The translations under genes and the position numbers were made by a program. DNA of 64,000 nucleotides, taken from contig CM065299.1 of the NCBI GenBank assembly GCA_032871835.1, positions 868,001 through 932,000 of the forward strand, written 5' to 3'. The DNA comes from Dipteronia dyeriana (lineage: Eukaryota > Streptophyta > Magnoliopsida > Sapindales > Sapindaceae). Positions within the stretch are counted from its first letter, which is position 1. Each line of letters starts with the position of its first letter. The notes under the pieces are model-generated. The model was not told the DNA's origin. It saw only the letters and a list, made by a program, of their open reading frames with translations, and did not search any database. Shown here piece after piece: positions 23,166-34,049 of this stretch.

Positions 23166-24152
23166 ATGGCTGATAAAGATCACCAGAAAACGATACCGTT
23201 CTCAGAAAAACCTCCTCTTCCACGGAAATCGTACTCAGAAAAACCTCCTCTTCCACGGACACCATCCCATGAAAAACGTGTCGAACCCCCTTCAGGAAAA
23301 CGTGTTACATCTCGTCTGTCTCCGTCTCCTGATTCTTATAAGGCTGACAAAGCTCAATTGAAAAAGACACCGTCCCCGGAAAATGGTGTTCCACCACCTT
23401 CAGGAAATCGTGTTACACTACCCCCTCTGTATCCGCCATCCGGTACCTGTATCGTAAAGCTTCCCAGGAACCAAACCAACCGATTCACATCACGCGAAGC
23501 TGCTCTTCGCTTCGTACATCTCTCTCGCCCTAAATCTTCAAGCAGAATTTGCTGTATGATCTTCTTCTCTCTTTTACTCTTCTTCGTGATCATGGCTGCC
23601 TTATCAGCTGCTGCTTTTTACGTTGTTTTCCGTCCAAAGTCTCCCAATTACACGGTCAAAAATGTTTCCATCAGATTTTTCAATCTCACTACCCTAATGT
23701 CTCAATCATCGTCCACTCCATCTCCTCTTCCCATTACGCCGGAGTTCCACATCAATTTCATAGCCAAAAACCCTAGCAATAAAATCGGCATCAACTACGA
23801 GGAGGAAGGCAGTTCTGTTCAGGTTTTCTACAAGAATGTCCATCTGTTTGACGGTGTTTTGCCCCAGTTTTACCAGCCCAGCAAAAATGTAACCGTGTTC
23901 AAGGCAGTGTTGGAGGGAAGCTCCGCAATGGAGATCACCAGTTCGGTGCACGACAAATTGGTTGCCGCGGAAAAGGACGGAAGGGTGCCGTTGAATTTGA
24001 ATCTGAGAGCTCCGGTGAAATTTAAAGTTGGTTCTGTCCAAACTTGGACCATGAATGTCAAGGTCCGGTGTCATGTAACGGTAAATGAGTTCACTTCACA
24101 GTCCAAGATTGTGTCGCAGAATTGTGAATATAATGGTGTGCATCTTTGGTAA
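23166..24152 (+). CDS. NDR1/HIN1-like (NHL) LEA_2-domain membrane protein, long proline-rich N terminus
   Basis: 328 residues from the ATG at 23166. An in-frame upstream ATG at 23082 would add a hydrophobic 28-residue leader but probably lies in the untranscribed or leader region. The N-terminal 95 residues are proline-rich and repetitive: 'SEKPPLPRK' and 'SEKPPLPRT' in tandem, and 'PPSGKRV' and 'PPSGNRV'. Next are the NHL motif 'PPSGTCIVKLPRNQ' (about 90-103), a membrane segment at about 129-155, 'RPKSPNYTVKNVSI', and a LEA_2 domain closely matching the paralogue at 17561-18310. Both share the 'VQVFYKNVHLFDGVLPQF'-type block. The family is plasma-membrane associated and stress or defence related. 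The two genes diverge 4.9 kb apart and probably arose by local duplication. No lesion is seen. Confidence 0.92.
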   Translation: MADKDHQKTIPFSEKPPLPRKSYSEKPPLPRTPSHEKRVEPPSGKRVTSRLSPSPDSYKADKAQLKKTPSPENGVPPPSGNRVTLPPLYPPSGTCIVKLPRNQTNRFTSREAALRFVHLSRPKSSSRICCMIFFSLLLFFVIMAALSAAAFYVVFRPKSPNYTVKNVSIRFFNLTTLMSQSSSTPSPLPITPEFHINFIAKNPSNKIGINYEEEGSSVQVFYKNVHLFDGVLPQFYQPSKNVTVFKAVLEGSSAMEITSSVHDKLVAAEKDGRVPLNLNLRAPVKFKVGSVQTWTMNVKVRCHVTVNEFTSQSKIVSQNCEYNGVHLW

Positions 24153-24750
24153 GAGAAAATCTTCACCCGGCCACCAAAGACACGTATGTGACAAGAAACT
24201 GTCTCAGAAGTGTCACACATTATTTCAATCAATGGTGCATTGAAGATTTGCTTTGATAGCTGCTATATTGTCACAATTTTTTTTCAGTCGATCTGTCTTT
24301 TTTTTTTATCAGGATATTATCATAAATCTTATTAGCATGTACTTATAATGTACGTGTTATTATTAGGATATATATGGATCGTGGTAGTGTGTTATTAGGA
24401 CATATACGTATAAATATTGTTCTTTTTTTTCAACTTACTACCGTGTTGATGGAAAAAAAAAATGCTCATATTTGTTTAATTTGTGTATTGATTTAATATT
24501 GAAATAATTAATATGAGTTCTTTCATTAGTTTTTTGAATCATATTGAGAGGACCATTTGACCTATGATTGTTGGGATGATATTGTATATTAAATAACAGG
24601 ATATCACACGGATTTTATTATTTATTGTCATTCTATTTTTATAATTTCCTAAATTTCGACTGCTAAATTTGATTTATGACTTTATTTGTCTATTTTGGTG
24701 GCATTTAAGTAGGTCATATTTAGATTTAATTTGATGATAATAAATATTTA
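24153..24750. other. 3' flank of the NHL gene, no further gene
   Basis: AT-rich. No ORF with recognisable content. Confidence 0.5.
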
Positions 24751-24755
24751 CGATT

Positions 24756-24890
24756 TTATTATTATTATTATTTTGAGGTATTATATAAATTCAGGGTTTT
24801 TGTGCGAGGGGAAAGACTCAAACCAATATCCTCATAATACAAATGTACGTGTGAGAAGTTTACCACCGAACCAATCTCATCTCATCAATT
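24756..24890 (-). mobile_element. tRNA-derived SINE-like copy 4
   Basis: On the minus strand: GGTTCGGTGGTAAACTTC (box-A-like), a 'TATTATGAGGATATTGGTTTGAGTC' region in box-B position, then 'GAATTTATATAATACCTC' and an AAT-rich tail. Order, spacing and tail match copy 2 at 17243-17358. Confidence 0.55.
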
Positions 24891-24894
24891 ATAT

Positions 24895-25500
24895 TATTAC
24901 TTACATTATGAATTTAGTGAGTTAGAATTTTATTTCATTTGAGTGTATATATGTAGATGATAGTACAAAGGTTTCATCATGGATGTATTCCTTAACAGAG
25001 TCACGGAGTATATAATTAACTTATGAGTTTAGCTACGGTACATAAATGTATTATTAATGAGTAGTTATCAAAAGAAAATAATCGTTTATTTATTTATTTT
25101 TATTTTTTAAGCCTTAGAATTTTATGTACCCTTGACTTAAAATCCAATATTTAGTTTTTATTCCAACAACTATACATTTACTGTACTATAACTAAACTCT
25201 TAATGGGTTGATTCTTTTTTTGTTAATTAAAATTCATTGATTTCTTGATGGTTCGAGTCTCGGTACTATAGCTAATTATTATGAATGAACCTTCTCTCAT
25301 GATTACTGTTCATAAAAATGAATAGAGTACTCTTCATTCTTCAATACATCCTAACCAAACGTATCTATATTAACTCTAATTCTCAGGATGACTCTTCACA
25401 TCATCAAGAGAATGTTGAAACCTGCGACATTTATCTCTTTCTAGCACTTACTATTTTATTTTATTTTACTATATATCTAATTGAAGTGAGAATAGAGAGA
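24895..25500. other. AT-rich spacer, possible SINE scrap
   Basis: No gene. A box-B-like GGTTCGAGTC at about 25252 could mark another SINE fragment, but no box A or tail could be placed. Confidence 0.35.
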
Positions 25501-26022
25501 CAAGACTGAGAGGCCGACAACCAAAGTGATCAAAAGGAGGAATAGGCTGAGCAATTTGCCTGAACCAATAATTTATCGCATTCTCTCCTTTATGAACACC
25601 AAATATGCATTCTAAACTTGTGTCTTGTCCAAAAAATGGAGGCACCATTGGACTCATATTCATAGTCTCAATCTCGACTTCTCATCCTTCTCTGCAAGGG
25701 CCGCATTTGGAAATTTTGTGCTTCGTATCTTACATCATCGTAAGCCCTTTAATCTTCAAAGGCTCAGATTTCATCACGGTTACGGATACTCCTCAAGTAA
25801 GTCTCTACCGTACATTAAAAAGATCTTCGAGTATGCCATATCGCACGGTGTTAAAGAGCTCAAAACTGAGCTTTTCGAATTTCCTCCTTGCATTTACGGG
25901 GTGTCAAACTCTAAGGACTCTCAAATATCAGTATTATTATCATCGTCGCAATTATTCAAAACAATACCCTACTTGTACAAATAAAATCTGCTCATTTGGT
26001 TTTGGAGCATTGTCAACTTTAG

Positions 26023-26508
26023 AATGAGACACATCATATGCATACCGAGGATTTGGAGGAAAATGATGAGACAACACACAAGTAAAACGAGGGTTTGGTT
26101 TCTTACAATTTAAGTTCTCAAGTTAACCCGTCTAATAAATTTGGGTATGAATAACAACCCTCACTACATAGGGACTGCAAACGTGAAACTTTGAGTTAGT
26201 TATATATTTTTTAGATTTCCTGACAACTAAAGTTAATATATCCTGAACAACAACATAAGATCAACTATATAAATTTCAATCCACCACTACACCCACATTA
26301 TGAGTTGTCGGGAAATCAAGAAAAAATATAACTAACTCACAGTTTCAAGTTTGCAGTCCCTATATAGTGGGGGTTGTTTTTCATACCCAAATTTATTAGG
26401 CCAGTTAACTTGAGACCTTAAATTGTAAGAAACCAAACCCTCATTCTGCTTATGTGTTGTCTTATCATTTTCCTTTCAAATCCTCAATCTGCATGTGAAG
26501 TGTCTCAT
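26023..26508. mobile_element. Long foldback element inside F-box pseudogene D
   Basis: Two arms of about 200 bp are reverse complements. The left arm includes 'GAGGGTTTGGTTTCTTACAA', 'AAATTTGGGTATGAA' and 'AGGGACTGCAAAC'; the right arm carries the complements in reverse order at 26320-26450. The outer parts ('GAGACACATCATATGCATAC' against the complement of 'GCATGTGAAGTGTCTC') also pair. The loop (about 26225-26310) is short. An RNA copy would form a near-perfect long hairpin. It interrupts the F-box frame. Confidence 0.8.
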
Positions 26509-26625
26509 CATTTTCCTCCAAACCCTCATTCTGCTTTCGTTTTTGGTTCTTGGTTGTCTTGTTCTTGGTAAGGTCTCTCTCCCTTTAATAAAGATGTTAT
26601 TTCAAAAAAAAAAAAATTGAACTTG
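26509..26625 (+). mobile_element. A-tailed LINE-like 3' end
   Basis: TTTGGTTCTTGG-type T/G-rich sequence ends in CCCTTTAATAAAGATG, then TTATTTC and a run of A. This resembles the 3' end of plant L1-type LINEs; compare the minus-strand sequence at 41810-42060, which ends CCCTAATAAAGTTTTCCG plus A. It adjoins the foldback and may be part of the same insertion. Confidence 0.3.
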
Positions 26626-26879
26626 ATGTACTCTATCTATCAAGTGAAAATAACAATCGTGATCCCTTCTCAAACTATTTGAATCTAAAGAACCTGATAG
26701 TAAAAAGTTGTTCTATATCATCAGCCTCGTCCGAGAACTTCATTATAGTCTCTTCAAGTGTGGTTTATTTAAAAATATCATCTCTCTCTCCCATTCAAAG
26801 GGCACAAAGATTGTAATATTATCTGCCCTGAGACTCAAATTATTCGACTTGAAAGTGATGAACAATATAGAGCTAAGTT

Positions 26880-27185
26880 AGGGGCGGATCCACGTAGAGA
26901 CCAGCTAGGGTCCGTACCCAACCTCAATTTTTCTTAAAAAAATGATTTTATGTATATTGTATATATACATATTTACTGAGAATAGTTATCAACCAACAAT
27001 AGTTAATATAGTTGGTAGTGATCTTCCTTTTTAAACTAAAGGTCCTTGGTTTAAGTCCTATCTTTTTATGTTTTATTTATTTTATCATCTTTTCCGATTC
27101 ATTTTTTCATTTTTTTAATATCTTATTTATTTTACCATATTTTTCGATTCATTTTCTTTATTCTGTCGTTGTCAATTTCTTATCA
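26880..27185. mobile_element. Transposable-element remnant
   Basis: Opens with AGGGGCGGATCCACG, a GC-rich start familiar from plant dispersed repeats. It contains a box-B-like GGTTTAAGTCC near 27046 preceded by GTTGGTAGTGATC. It truncates F-box copy D. The class is unresolved. Confidence 0.3.
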
Positions 27186-27189
27186 TAAA

Positions 27190-29520
27190 AAGTTCATACG
27201 CAATGTGTTCTAAACAAGCAAAAAACTAGTAAAGCGGCAAGTGAGGGTATCGTTCCATAAGGAGATGGGATTCACCGACCGTCTCTAGTTCTAACTATTA
27301 TGTCAACACTCCGAGTGAACTCGTGTGTTGTGTGTGCAGAAAGAATATGGAAAAGTAAATGCTAAAATAACCTAACAAACTATATAAATAAATAATATGT
27401 ACAAAGATATAATGGAATGGAGAGATGCATAAAATGTGGTTACGCTAGGGAAATGACTCAATAGGGACAATCCTCCTAATTAAGTGTTTGACTCGCCTAG
27501 TTTCTCAAATATTCAAGTATATCATAGGCTTGTGTCCCCTTAATTAATCTCTAATCTCTCTCATTACCTTAGAGATCACATCCACACAAAGCATGGATTC
27601 ATTACGTGCCATGGAACACACAAAAAAAGCCATGTATGTCAGCCTAGTGATCTCTCAACCTTCTTATCATATACACATGACGTTTAGTTGGACATGTAAT
27701 GCACAACCGCGTCGATCATACAACATCTAATGAATCATCCATGAAGCTAACCAAATACGGGATGACAACTAAGTTAAAGCATTAAGAATACGAGATACCT
27801 ATATAACACGTATGTTATATGCTCGTGTCCCCTTAACTAATCTCCACCCTCTCTCGAGTGCATAGAATTTGCATCCATGCATAAGCATAAATTCATTAAG
27901 GACTGTGGGACACACACACGAGCTCCACACACCAGCCTAGTGATATCTCTACTTTTTGGTCGAATGTAGAGGATATTACGCTGAGCATGCAAATGTGAAC
28001 CACACGATATATAACACACAACCTAAATGACATCCACAATGTGGCTAACAGAGTGAAAGCATTGAGTGCACTGAACATCCATATTGCAATACTAGCACAA
28101 GAGGAATTCGGTTTATCTTTACTTCTAAGTTAAGGATTCGGTTTTATCAACCCATCTAGGGTGACACAAAATGGAGACAAGTTCACCAAAGAACAATATG
28201 CAACAAAGTTGCCTTATTATTCATTTAAACCATTTGATTTTAGTCTAGTGTTCATTCTCTTGATTAAGAAATTCATCAAAATCAATTCATCACTCAACCC
28301 AAGCCATAGGAGAGCAATTGTGTCTTAATGCAAAGACCCATTAAGCATAAGGATATTGAACCAAGCTTTATTAAGCATACAAATGCACCAACCAAACCTT
28401 TCGCACTCTTTAGAGATAAATCTCTAGCACTCAAGTCATTGGAAACATGGTATTTTGGCTCATCAACCAATATATAAACAAACAAGGGATGCTAAATTAT
28501 ACTACTTCTACTCTAAATTACTTTACTCCTAATCTCAATCATGCATGCATGTCAATTTGACCTTCAACACACATGAATTTCACAACAAGAGATTTAATCA
28601 TGCATAGTCAAAGAGTAGAACAAAACCAAAATGAATTTAAGAATAATCATACATATATTACATAAATGTAGATTTACAAAATTCCCAAATTGGTGATTAC
28701 ATAAAAAAAACAAGATATACAAGGAAAGAGTAAAACGAGATACAACCCTTGAATAACAACTCCTCTAAAGATGCTTCATGCTTTCCTAGCGCGAAATCGG
28801 TCCAAAGACCACTCCAAGCTCCTTACAATCTATTCTAAGATAGTGGAGGAAGTGTTAAAAATGGTGGTGGAGGTGTATGGTGAGCTCCCATGGAGGAAAC
28901 TCTCACTTATTTGGTGGAGAAGATGAAGAAAAGAAAAGAAAATGGAAGAGAGAAAAGAGGTTTTTGGTTGTGAGAGTAGGAGAAAATGAATTGTGTGTAT
29001 TGAATTCAATGAATGAATTGTGAGTGGGAGATGTAGAGAATGAGTGTGGCGGGGTGTGTAGAGAATACATGTGTGGTGATTGGTGGGAGGTGGAGTGTGG
29101 GAAAGTTAGGAATGATGAAGGTGGGAGAAAAGAGAAGAGAAATGACTCCTACTCAGAAATGGGACACCAAATCCCGAATTTTCGGAGCTCAAGATTTCAG
29201 ACATCGAAAGCTGGAGGTTACATTTTTGCTCGCGGTTTCGCTCGACGAAGGGGCGAAACTTATAGCAAAATCTCACTTCTACACAGCCCAAGGCATTTTT
29301 GCTTGAGGTTTTGCTCAACGTTCAAACGAAACTTGACAACCAAACTTTCAAAAATTTGCACATTTGCCTTAAAAAATTTCATTTTTATACTTTAGTCCTT
29401 CTGATAGAAAATAACCTGAACCACTTAAATGCAACGTTAAATACCCGGTTTTACCCAAAAAACAAGCATAAAATAAGTAGATATTAGGCTACACAAAGTG
29501 TAAAAATAGACATTATCAAG
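27190..29520. repeat. Dispersed repeat family, longest copy
   Basis: About 2.3 kb without coding capacity. 27560-28180 matches 39055-39570. 28681-28960 matches 1-300. It contains an internal imperfect direct duplication of about 290 bp: 'gcttgtgtccccttaattaa' near 27528 and 'gctcgtgtccccttaactaa' near 27821, each followed by 'catccacacaa/catccatgcat', 'attcatta' and 'acacac' blocks. It starts near a 'gagggtatcgttccataagg' block. The size and absence of ORFs suggest a large non-autonomous retroelement; this is inference. Confidence 0.6.
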
Positions 29521-29589
29521 GTCAAACCGATCAATATTGAAATGACAGGGACCAAAATGGCTAATACGATAAACAATAAGGATGAAAAC

Positions 29590-31750
29590 AATAATAACCC
29601 TATATATAGTTCCAAAAAAGTGTCCAGACGGCCACTTGGATGCTAGACAGCAGCTGCCGTTCCGAAACAGTCAAATACAGCCAATTCAGACGGTTGGATA
29701 ACAAGTCTGCCGAGTTTACCGATTTTTTTGAAGCCAGCCCGATCCGTCTAGGCTGTTTTTTTTATAAAAAAAAATCGGTCCTAAACGGCACCGTTTTTGA
29801 ATTGATATATATATTGATATTTTCTCAACTGATTCTCATCCAAATTCCCTCACAAATCACTTCTACCTAGATCAAAACCAACAGCCTGTGTCGTCGCCGA
29901 CCACCACCTCTCATCGCCGCCGGAACTCAGAACCCAGAAGCGGCCGCCGTCGCCGGTCGTCACTCGTCGTCGCCACTCGCCAAATCGAAGCGCAAAGCTC
30001 GTTCTGCAACTGAATCTCCATTCGTCGTCGCCACTCGCCGGTCTTCACTCGTCGTCGTCGCCATTCACCACTCGTCGCCGGTCAACCGAAGAAGCGTAAA
30101 GCTCTCTCAGTTGAGACTTAAACCCAAGTACCCAACAAATCAGTTGAAATTCCAAGGTAAATTACTCGAGCTAACACTTTATCTTCATTTTAATTAGTCT
30201 TCAACTTGTCTGTGAGTCAATAATGATGAACCATTTGCAGAAATTTAGAACATCTATCCTCAGATGGGTTTGTGACTTTGTTCTAATTTGTTTGAAAACC
30301 ACGTTAGATCATCAAAAAGACAAAAACCCGATTTCAACTAATTGGGTCATTTTACATTGCCCAAAATAAGTAACAATGGTTACTTAGAAATTGTTTTCCA
30401 ATTGACTTCACTGGAAGACATTTCCAATCCGTCTTTATTTCTCTTTGATACATATACGGATATACCTGGTATTTGATCAAATGCATTTTAATATTTTGTC
30501 AGTTATTTACTTATTTGATAATAATTAGTTTCATTGGATACATTTTTAATTTTTTACAATAAGAGTTTAGTTTTCAGTTGTCATCTTTGTAAGATTCTAT
30601 GAATTGCGTCCTCACAGATATAATTGGCTTTGTTTCTGGTCTCGTTTTTGTATGTGGTGGTTTTGGTTTGTTGTGGTTGTGGCCATGTCCTTGGCCTATA
30701 TTATTTTTTTTCTTTTCTTTTTGCTTTGCTGGTGGCAGATTGGGTTTGCCTTGTTGTTTTGCTTTTGTTTGTTGTGCACTGTTTTTCTCAGCTCTCTATT
30801 TTGTGTTGTAGTCTTTTTGAATCCGATGATGACATGGTCTTTCAATTGGAAGAATATGTAGTAGAAGACGAAGCATTAGAAACTCAATCTTACATAGTTT
30901 GATTTGATTTTGATTTTTTTTTTTTAATTTTGAATGTTCAATATGGCTAATTGCATTATTGAATCTGATTTTTAAATCAGGATTGTGAATATTAGTTTGA
31001 GCTGGAATCCAATTCTTATAAAATAGTGGGCAGACTTTGATGAAACCTTACACCTGATAGTTTCTCATTATTTAAACTTGATCATATTGATTATACTGTT
31101 AATTCTAATAAATGTCAACTGAAACAGGTCTAGCTCTGGTGGGTTAGCTTATACTAATAATCTGTTACCTTGTCAACTTGAATTTGTTGGTCTAAGGTAC
31201 ATTTGACCTTATTGATTGGATTTAGTGAACTAGTGATGGAAGTGATATTCATAATTGCTACTAATGCTTATTTGCCTAAATTTAGTTAAGCTAACCAATT
31301 AGATGTGTTTACCTTTATTAAAAAAAAAAAAAAAACCTTTTGCATTGTTATTTGTATTGTAGAATTCTGGCTCTGTATCTTGTGATCAATGGGGATGAAA
31401 AAGTCTTCTGTTTTAAGTAGGGATGAAAAAGTCTTATTAATACACAATAGGTGTATTAGTGGAATACTTGTCAGGGTGTAAGTGTACAAATTTGTTGTAG
31501 GCTTGATGATCTAAACTTGTAAAGTTTGTCAGAGAATGGAAAATATGTACATTATAGAGAATCTTATTGGATGGTTTTGATTTCCTTTATTAATTTTTCT
31601 TGTATTTCATTTCAGTTACAAGTATGCCTTAAGTGAAAACTTAACTGGTTTGTGCTGCTCTCGTCGCTGCTAAAAGTGGCAGATTTCTCAGGCAACTTCT
31701 TTGTTTGGAGCATATATATCTAAGTGCTTGGAGTATCTTCTTAGGTACTG
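29590..31750 (+). other. No certain gene; GC-rich leader-like block and spacer
   Basis: 29880-30110 is rich in CGTCGTCGCC/ACTCGCCG repeats, unlike its surroundings. At 30151-30156 an AAG|GTAAAT donor-like site follows, and at 31617 a TTTCAG acceptor precedes 'ttacaag', upstream of F-box copy E. This could be the 5' leader exon and intron of copy E, or an unrelated captured sequence. A hydrophobic 92-codon ORF at 30624-30902 has no domain I recognise. Confidence 0.3.
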
Positions 31751-31765
31751 AATTACTGAACCAAA

Positions 31766-33578
31766 GTGATCAAAAGGAATTCTGATAGACTGACCAATTT
31801 GCCAGATCCAATAATTCACCACATCCTCTCCTTAATGAACACCAAATATTCAGTCCAAACTTATGTCTTGTCCAAAAAATGGAGCCATCTCTGGACTCAT
31901 ATTCATAGTCTCAACCTCGACTTCTGTTCCTTCTCTAAAATGGTTGCTTTTGGAAAATTCGTCCTCCATGTCTTGCGTAATCGGAAGCCCTTTAATCTTC
32001 ACCGGCTCAGTTTTCATTGTGGAGACCCATCGAAGCCTCCACCGTACATTAAAAAGATCTTCCAGTATGCCGTATCGCACAGTGTTGAAGAGCTCAAAAC
32101 TGATCTTGATAATTTTCCTCAGTGCTTTAATGGGTGTCAAACTCTGGTGACGCTCAATTTATATAATCTTGATTACGATATCCATAGTATTTGCTCATTC
32201 GGTTTTGGATCACTGTCGACTTTAAAAATTTCGCAACTCATTCTATCCAATAAAATAACAATCATGATCTCTTCCCAAATTATTTGAATCTGAAGAACCT
32301 GATAGTAGAAAGATGTTCTACATCACCAGACTCCGAAAAAATAGATATCGAAAACTTCACCAGACTTTTTGAGTGTGGTTTATTTGAAAATATCATCTCT
32401 CTACCCTCCATATTACGTGCCTTTTGTGATATCTACGCCGAGGCTTGAATTATTGGACTTGAAAGTGATGTGCATTGAAGATATAAGGATCTATAAATGT
32501 TCACTTCTCAGAAAGATGAATCTTCGTATCAAAAAGCCAGAAGAAGATGAGAAAAACTCTTGCTTTGTACTCACATGGAAAGAATCAGTTGATTGGAAGC
32601 AAGAGTATTTTTGGGAACTGTCATGCTGTGTTGGATCGTATTATGGTTCAAAAACAGTCAGACCACTATCATTCAATTTTTCTAAGGTAAACATGTATTT
32701 GTCAATTTTTAGTCGCAAGAACAATAGTTTGCATCACACCACATCCCAATGTGGTTTGGTGGTATATAAAAATAAAAATAAAAAACTTTATATTACAGCA
32801 CCCTGATTATTTAACATGTTTGATTTTGTATAACTTGTCAGGGGAAACTTATCTCGTATCAGATTTCTGGCCATGCAACAACTACAGTTTCGGAGATGGA
32901 CGAGGTAACTACTATACTTGGAATAATATATTTCAAGGATCATAATTATAGGTGATTGAAATCTGTTTTGAGGAATTTACAGATTAAAAAACTAATCTCT
33001 ATTAAGGGCATGCTTCTCATTCATTATTAAATTGCATTTCCTTAGGATTTCCACCTGACTGCACTATATAATACCTATATAATAACCATAGTTTTAAAAC
33101 TCGAAAGGCAGTGCGAGGCGGGAAGGCCTTCGTGAGGCCAGGCGGTTGCCTCGAGGCGATCGAGGCGGCAGCCTCGGTCAGAAAATGGGAAAATAATTTA
33201 AAAAGAATTAAAAAAAAGTTAAAAATTATGATAATGGTTAATAAGGAAGGCGGTCAGAGGCGGACGCCTCAGGGCGTGGGAGGCGGGATTTTCCCTCTTC
33301 AGTGATGGTGCGGTCGCCTCAGCGCGAAAACTGAGCGAGGCGGGCTGAGGCGGCCTTGAGGCGGCCGCCTCAGTTCGAATTTTAAAACTATGATAATAAC
33401 AGAACATTGACTATTTGTTGTTTCTAATATCATGAAGAGATTTGGTGTTATGTAATGTATTTTGCAATTCTGATTTGGCATATATTATTGTGTTTTGTAT
33501 TAGGTTGAGACCGTGCATTTCTGGGCTTTTGATGGAGAGAAGGCTTGGAATACTCGCTATGATAAACCCCCTGAGTAA
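31766..33578 (+). pseudogene. F-box/FBD-type pseudogene E, the best preserved copy
   Basis: The F-box block 'RLTNLPDPIIHHILSLMNTK' and 'VLSKKWSHLWTHIHSLNLDF' is intact, followed by LRR-like sequence to 'CSFGFGSLSTLK'. The frame opens at a GTG (31766) with a stop directly upstream, so the ATG has been lost or lies in an upstream exon. A frameshift near 32250 moves the frame into 'NYLNLKNLIVERC', and another near 32400-32430 moves it to 'STPRLELLDLKVM'. The exon ends 'SFNFSK' at a GTAAAC donor (about 32687). The next exon starts GGGAAACTTATC (about 32842). The last exon (33505-33578) encodes a short 'WAFDGE'-containing C terminus ending TAA. F-box proteins recruit substrates to SCF ubiquitin ligases. 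Confidence 0.75.
33087..33392. mobile_element. 306-bp GC-rich MITE with perfect 8-bp target duplication
   Basis: Terminal inverted repeats are CATAGTTTTAAAACTCG and the complement of CGAATTTTAAAACTATG. ATAATAAC is duplicated exactly on both sides (33079-33086 and 33393-33400). 8-bp duplications are typical of hAT elements. The interior is strikingly GC-rich (GAGGCGG/CCGCCTC words), whereas the host intron is AT-rich. It lies in the last intron of F-box copy E. It has no coding. Confidence 0.88.
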
Positions 33579-33589
33579 CAATCTTCCGT

Positions 33590-33870
33590 CAGTACATGGT
33601 GTTGAAGAGTTTGAAACTTACCTTGACGATTTACTGGTATCAAACTCTGTGTACTCTTCAAATTAATTACTGGATTATGATTGCATTAATGAAATTAACT
33701 CATTTGGTTTTGAAACTCAGTCCATACAATGAAAATAACATTCATGATCTCTTCTGGAATTATTTGAAACTAAAGATTTTTTTTTTTTTTACAATATCTA
33801 TTAATCGGGACCTGGTATTTTTTTTTAAACTAAAGAACTTGATATTAGAAAGATGTTTAATATAAGAATT
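33590..33870 (+). pseudogene. F-box/FBD-type fragment F
   Basis: The sequence 'gttgaagagtttgaaacttac' through 'tcaaactctgtgtactcttc' and 'aacattcatgatctcttctg' matches the LRR part of copies D and E at low identity. It is broken by poly-T insertions (33777-33790). It is only an internal fragment, directly after the last exon of copy E. Confidence 0.45.
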
Positions 33871-33874
33871 GCAA

Positions 33875-34045
33875 TTGTGTCACAAAATTTTTATCATGGT
33901 GAACATCTTTGGTATTAGTTTGGTTGCTACTTGCTACAGTATTGTAATTGACCATCTGTTTCAGTCAATCTAATTCAATCTTGTTTGAATATTATTAATT
34001 GAATTAATATTTTGGTGGTACATGATGTTCATACGGATTCAGATA
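33875..34045. other. Short spacer, nothing seen
   Basis: AT-rich; no feature supported. Confidence 0.4.
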
Positions 34046-34049
34046 ATGC

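Larger units (their letters stand above)
25500..26880 (+). pseudogene. F-box/FBD-type pseudogene D with foldback insertion
   Basis: Close paralogue of copy E (31766). The F-box start 'RLSNLPEPIIYRILSFMNTK' is followed by a TAA where E has a CAA codon (near 25613). It continues as 'VLSKKWRHHWTHIHSLNLDF'. A one-base frameshift near 25900 moves the frame, and the gene is readable to 'CSFGFGALSTLE' near 26022. It is then interrupted by about 600 bp (foldback plus A-tailed sequence) and resumes at about 26628 with sequence matching E's 'NHDLFPNYLNLKNL' region, up to about 26870. There is no ATG in the expected place. 3' exons are missing; an unrelated repeat begins at about 26880. Confidence 0.75.

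Noticed and set aside
30599..30902. Three overlapping hydrophobic plus-strand ORFs
   Set aside because: All come from a T/G-rich stretch open in several frames, with no recognisable domain.
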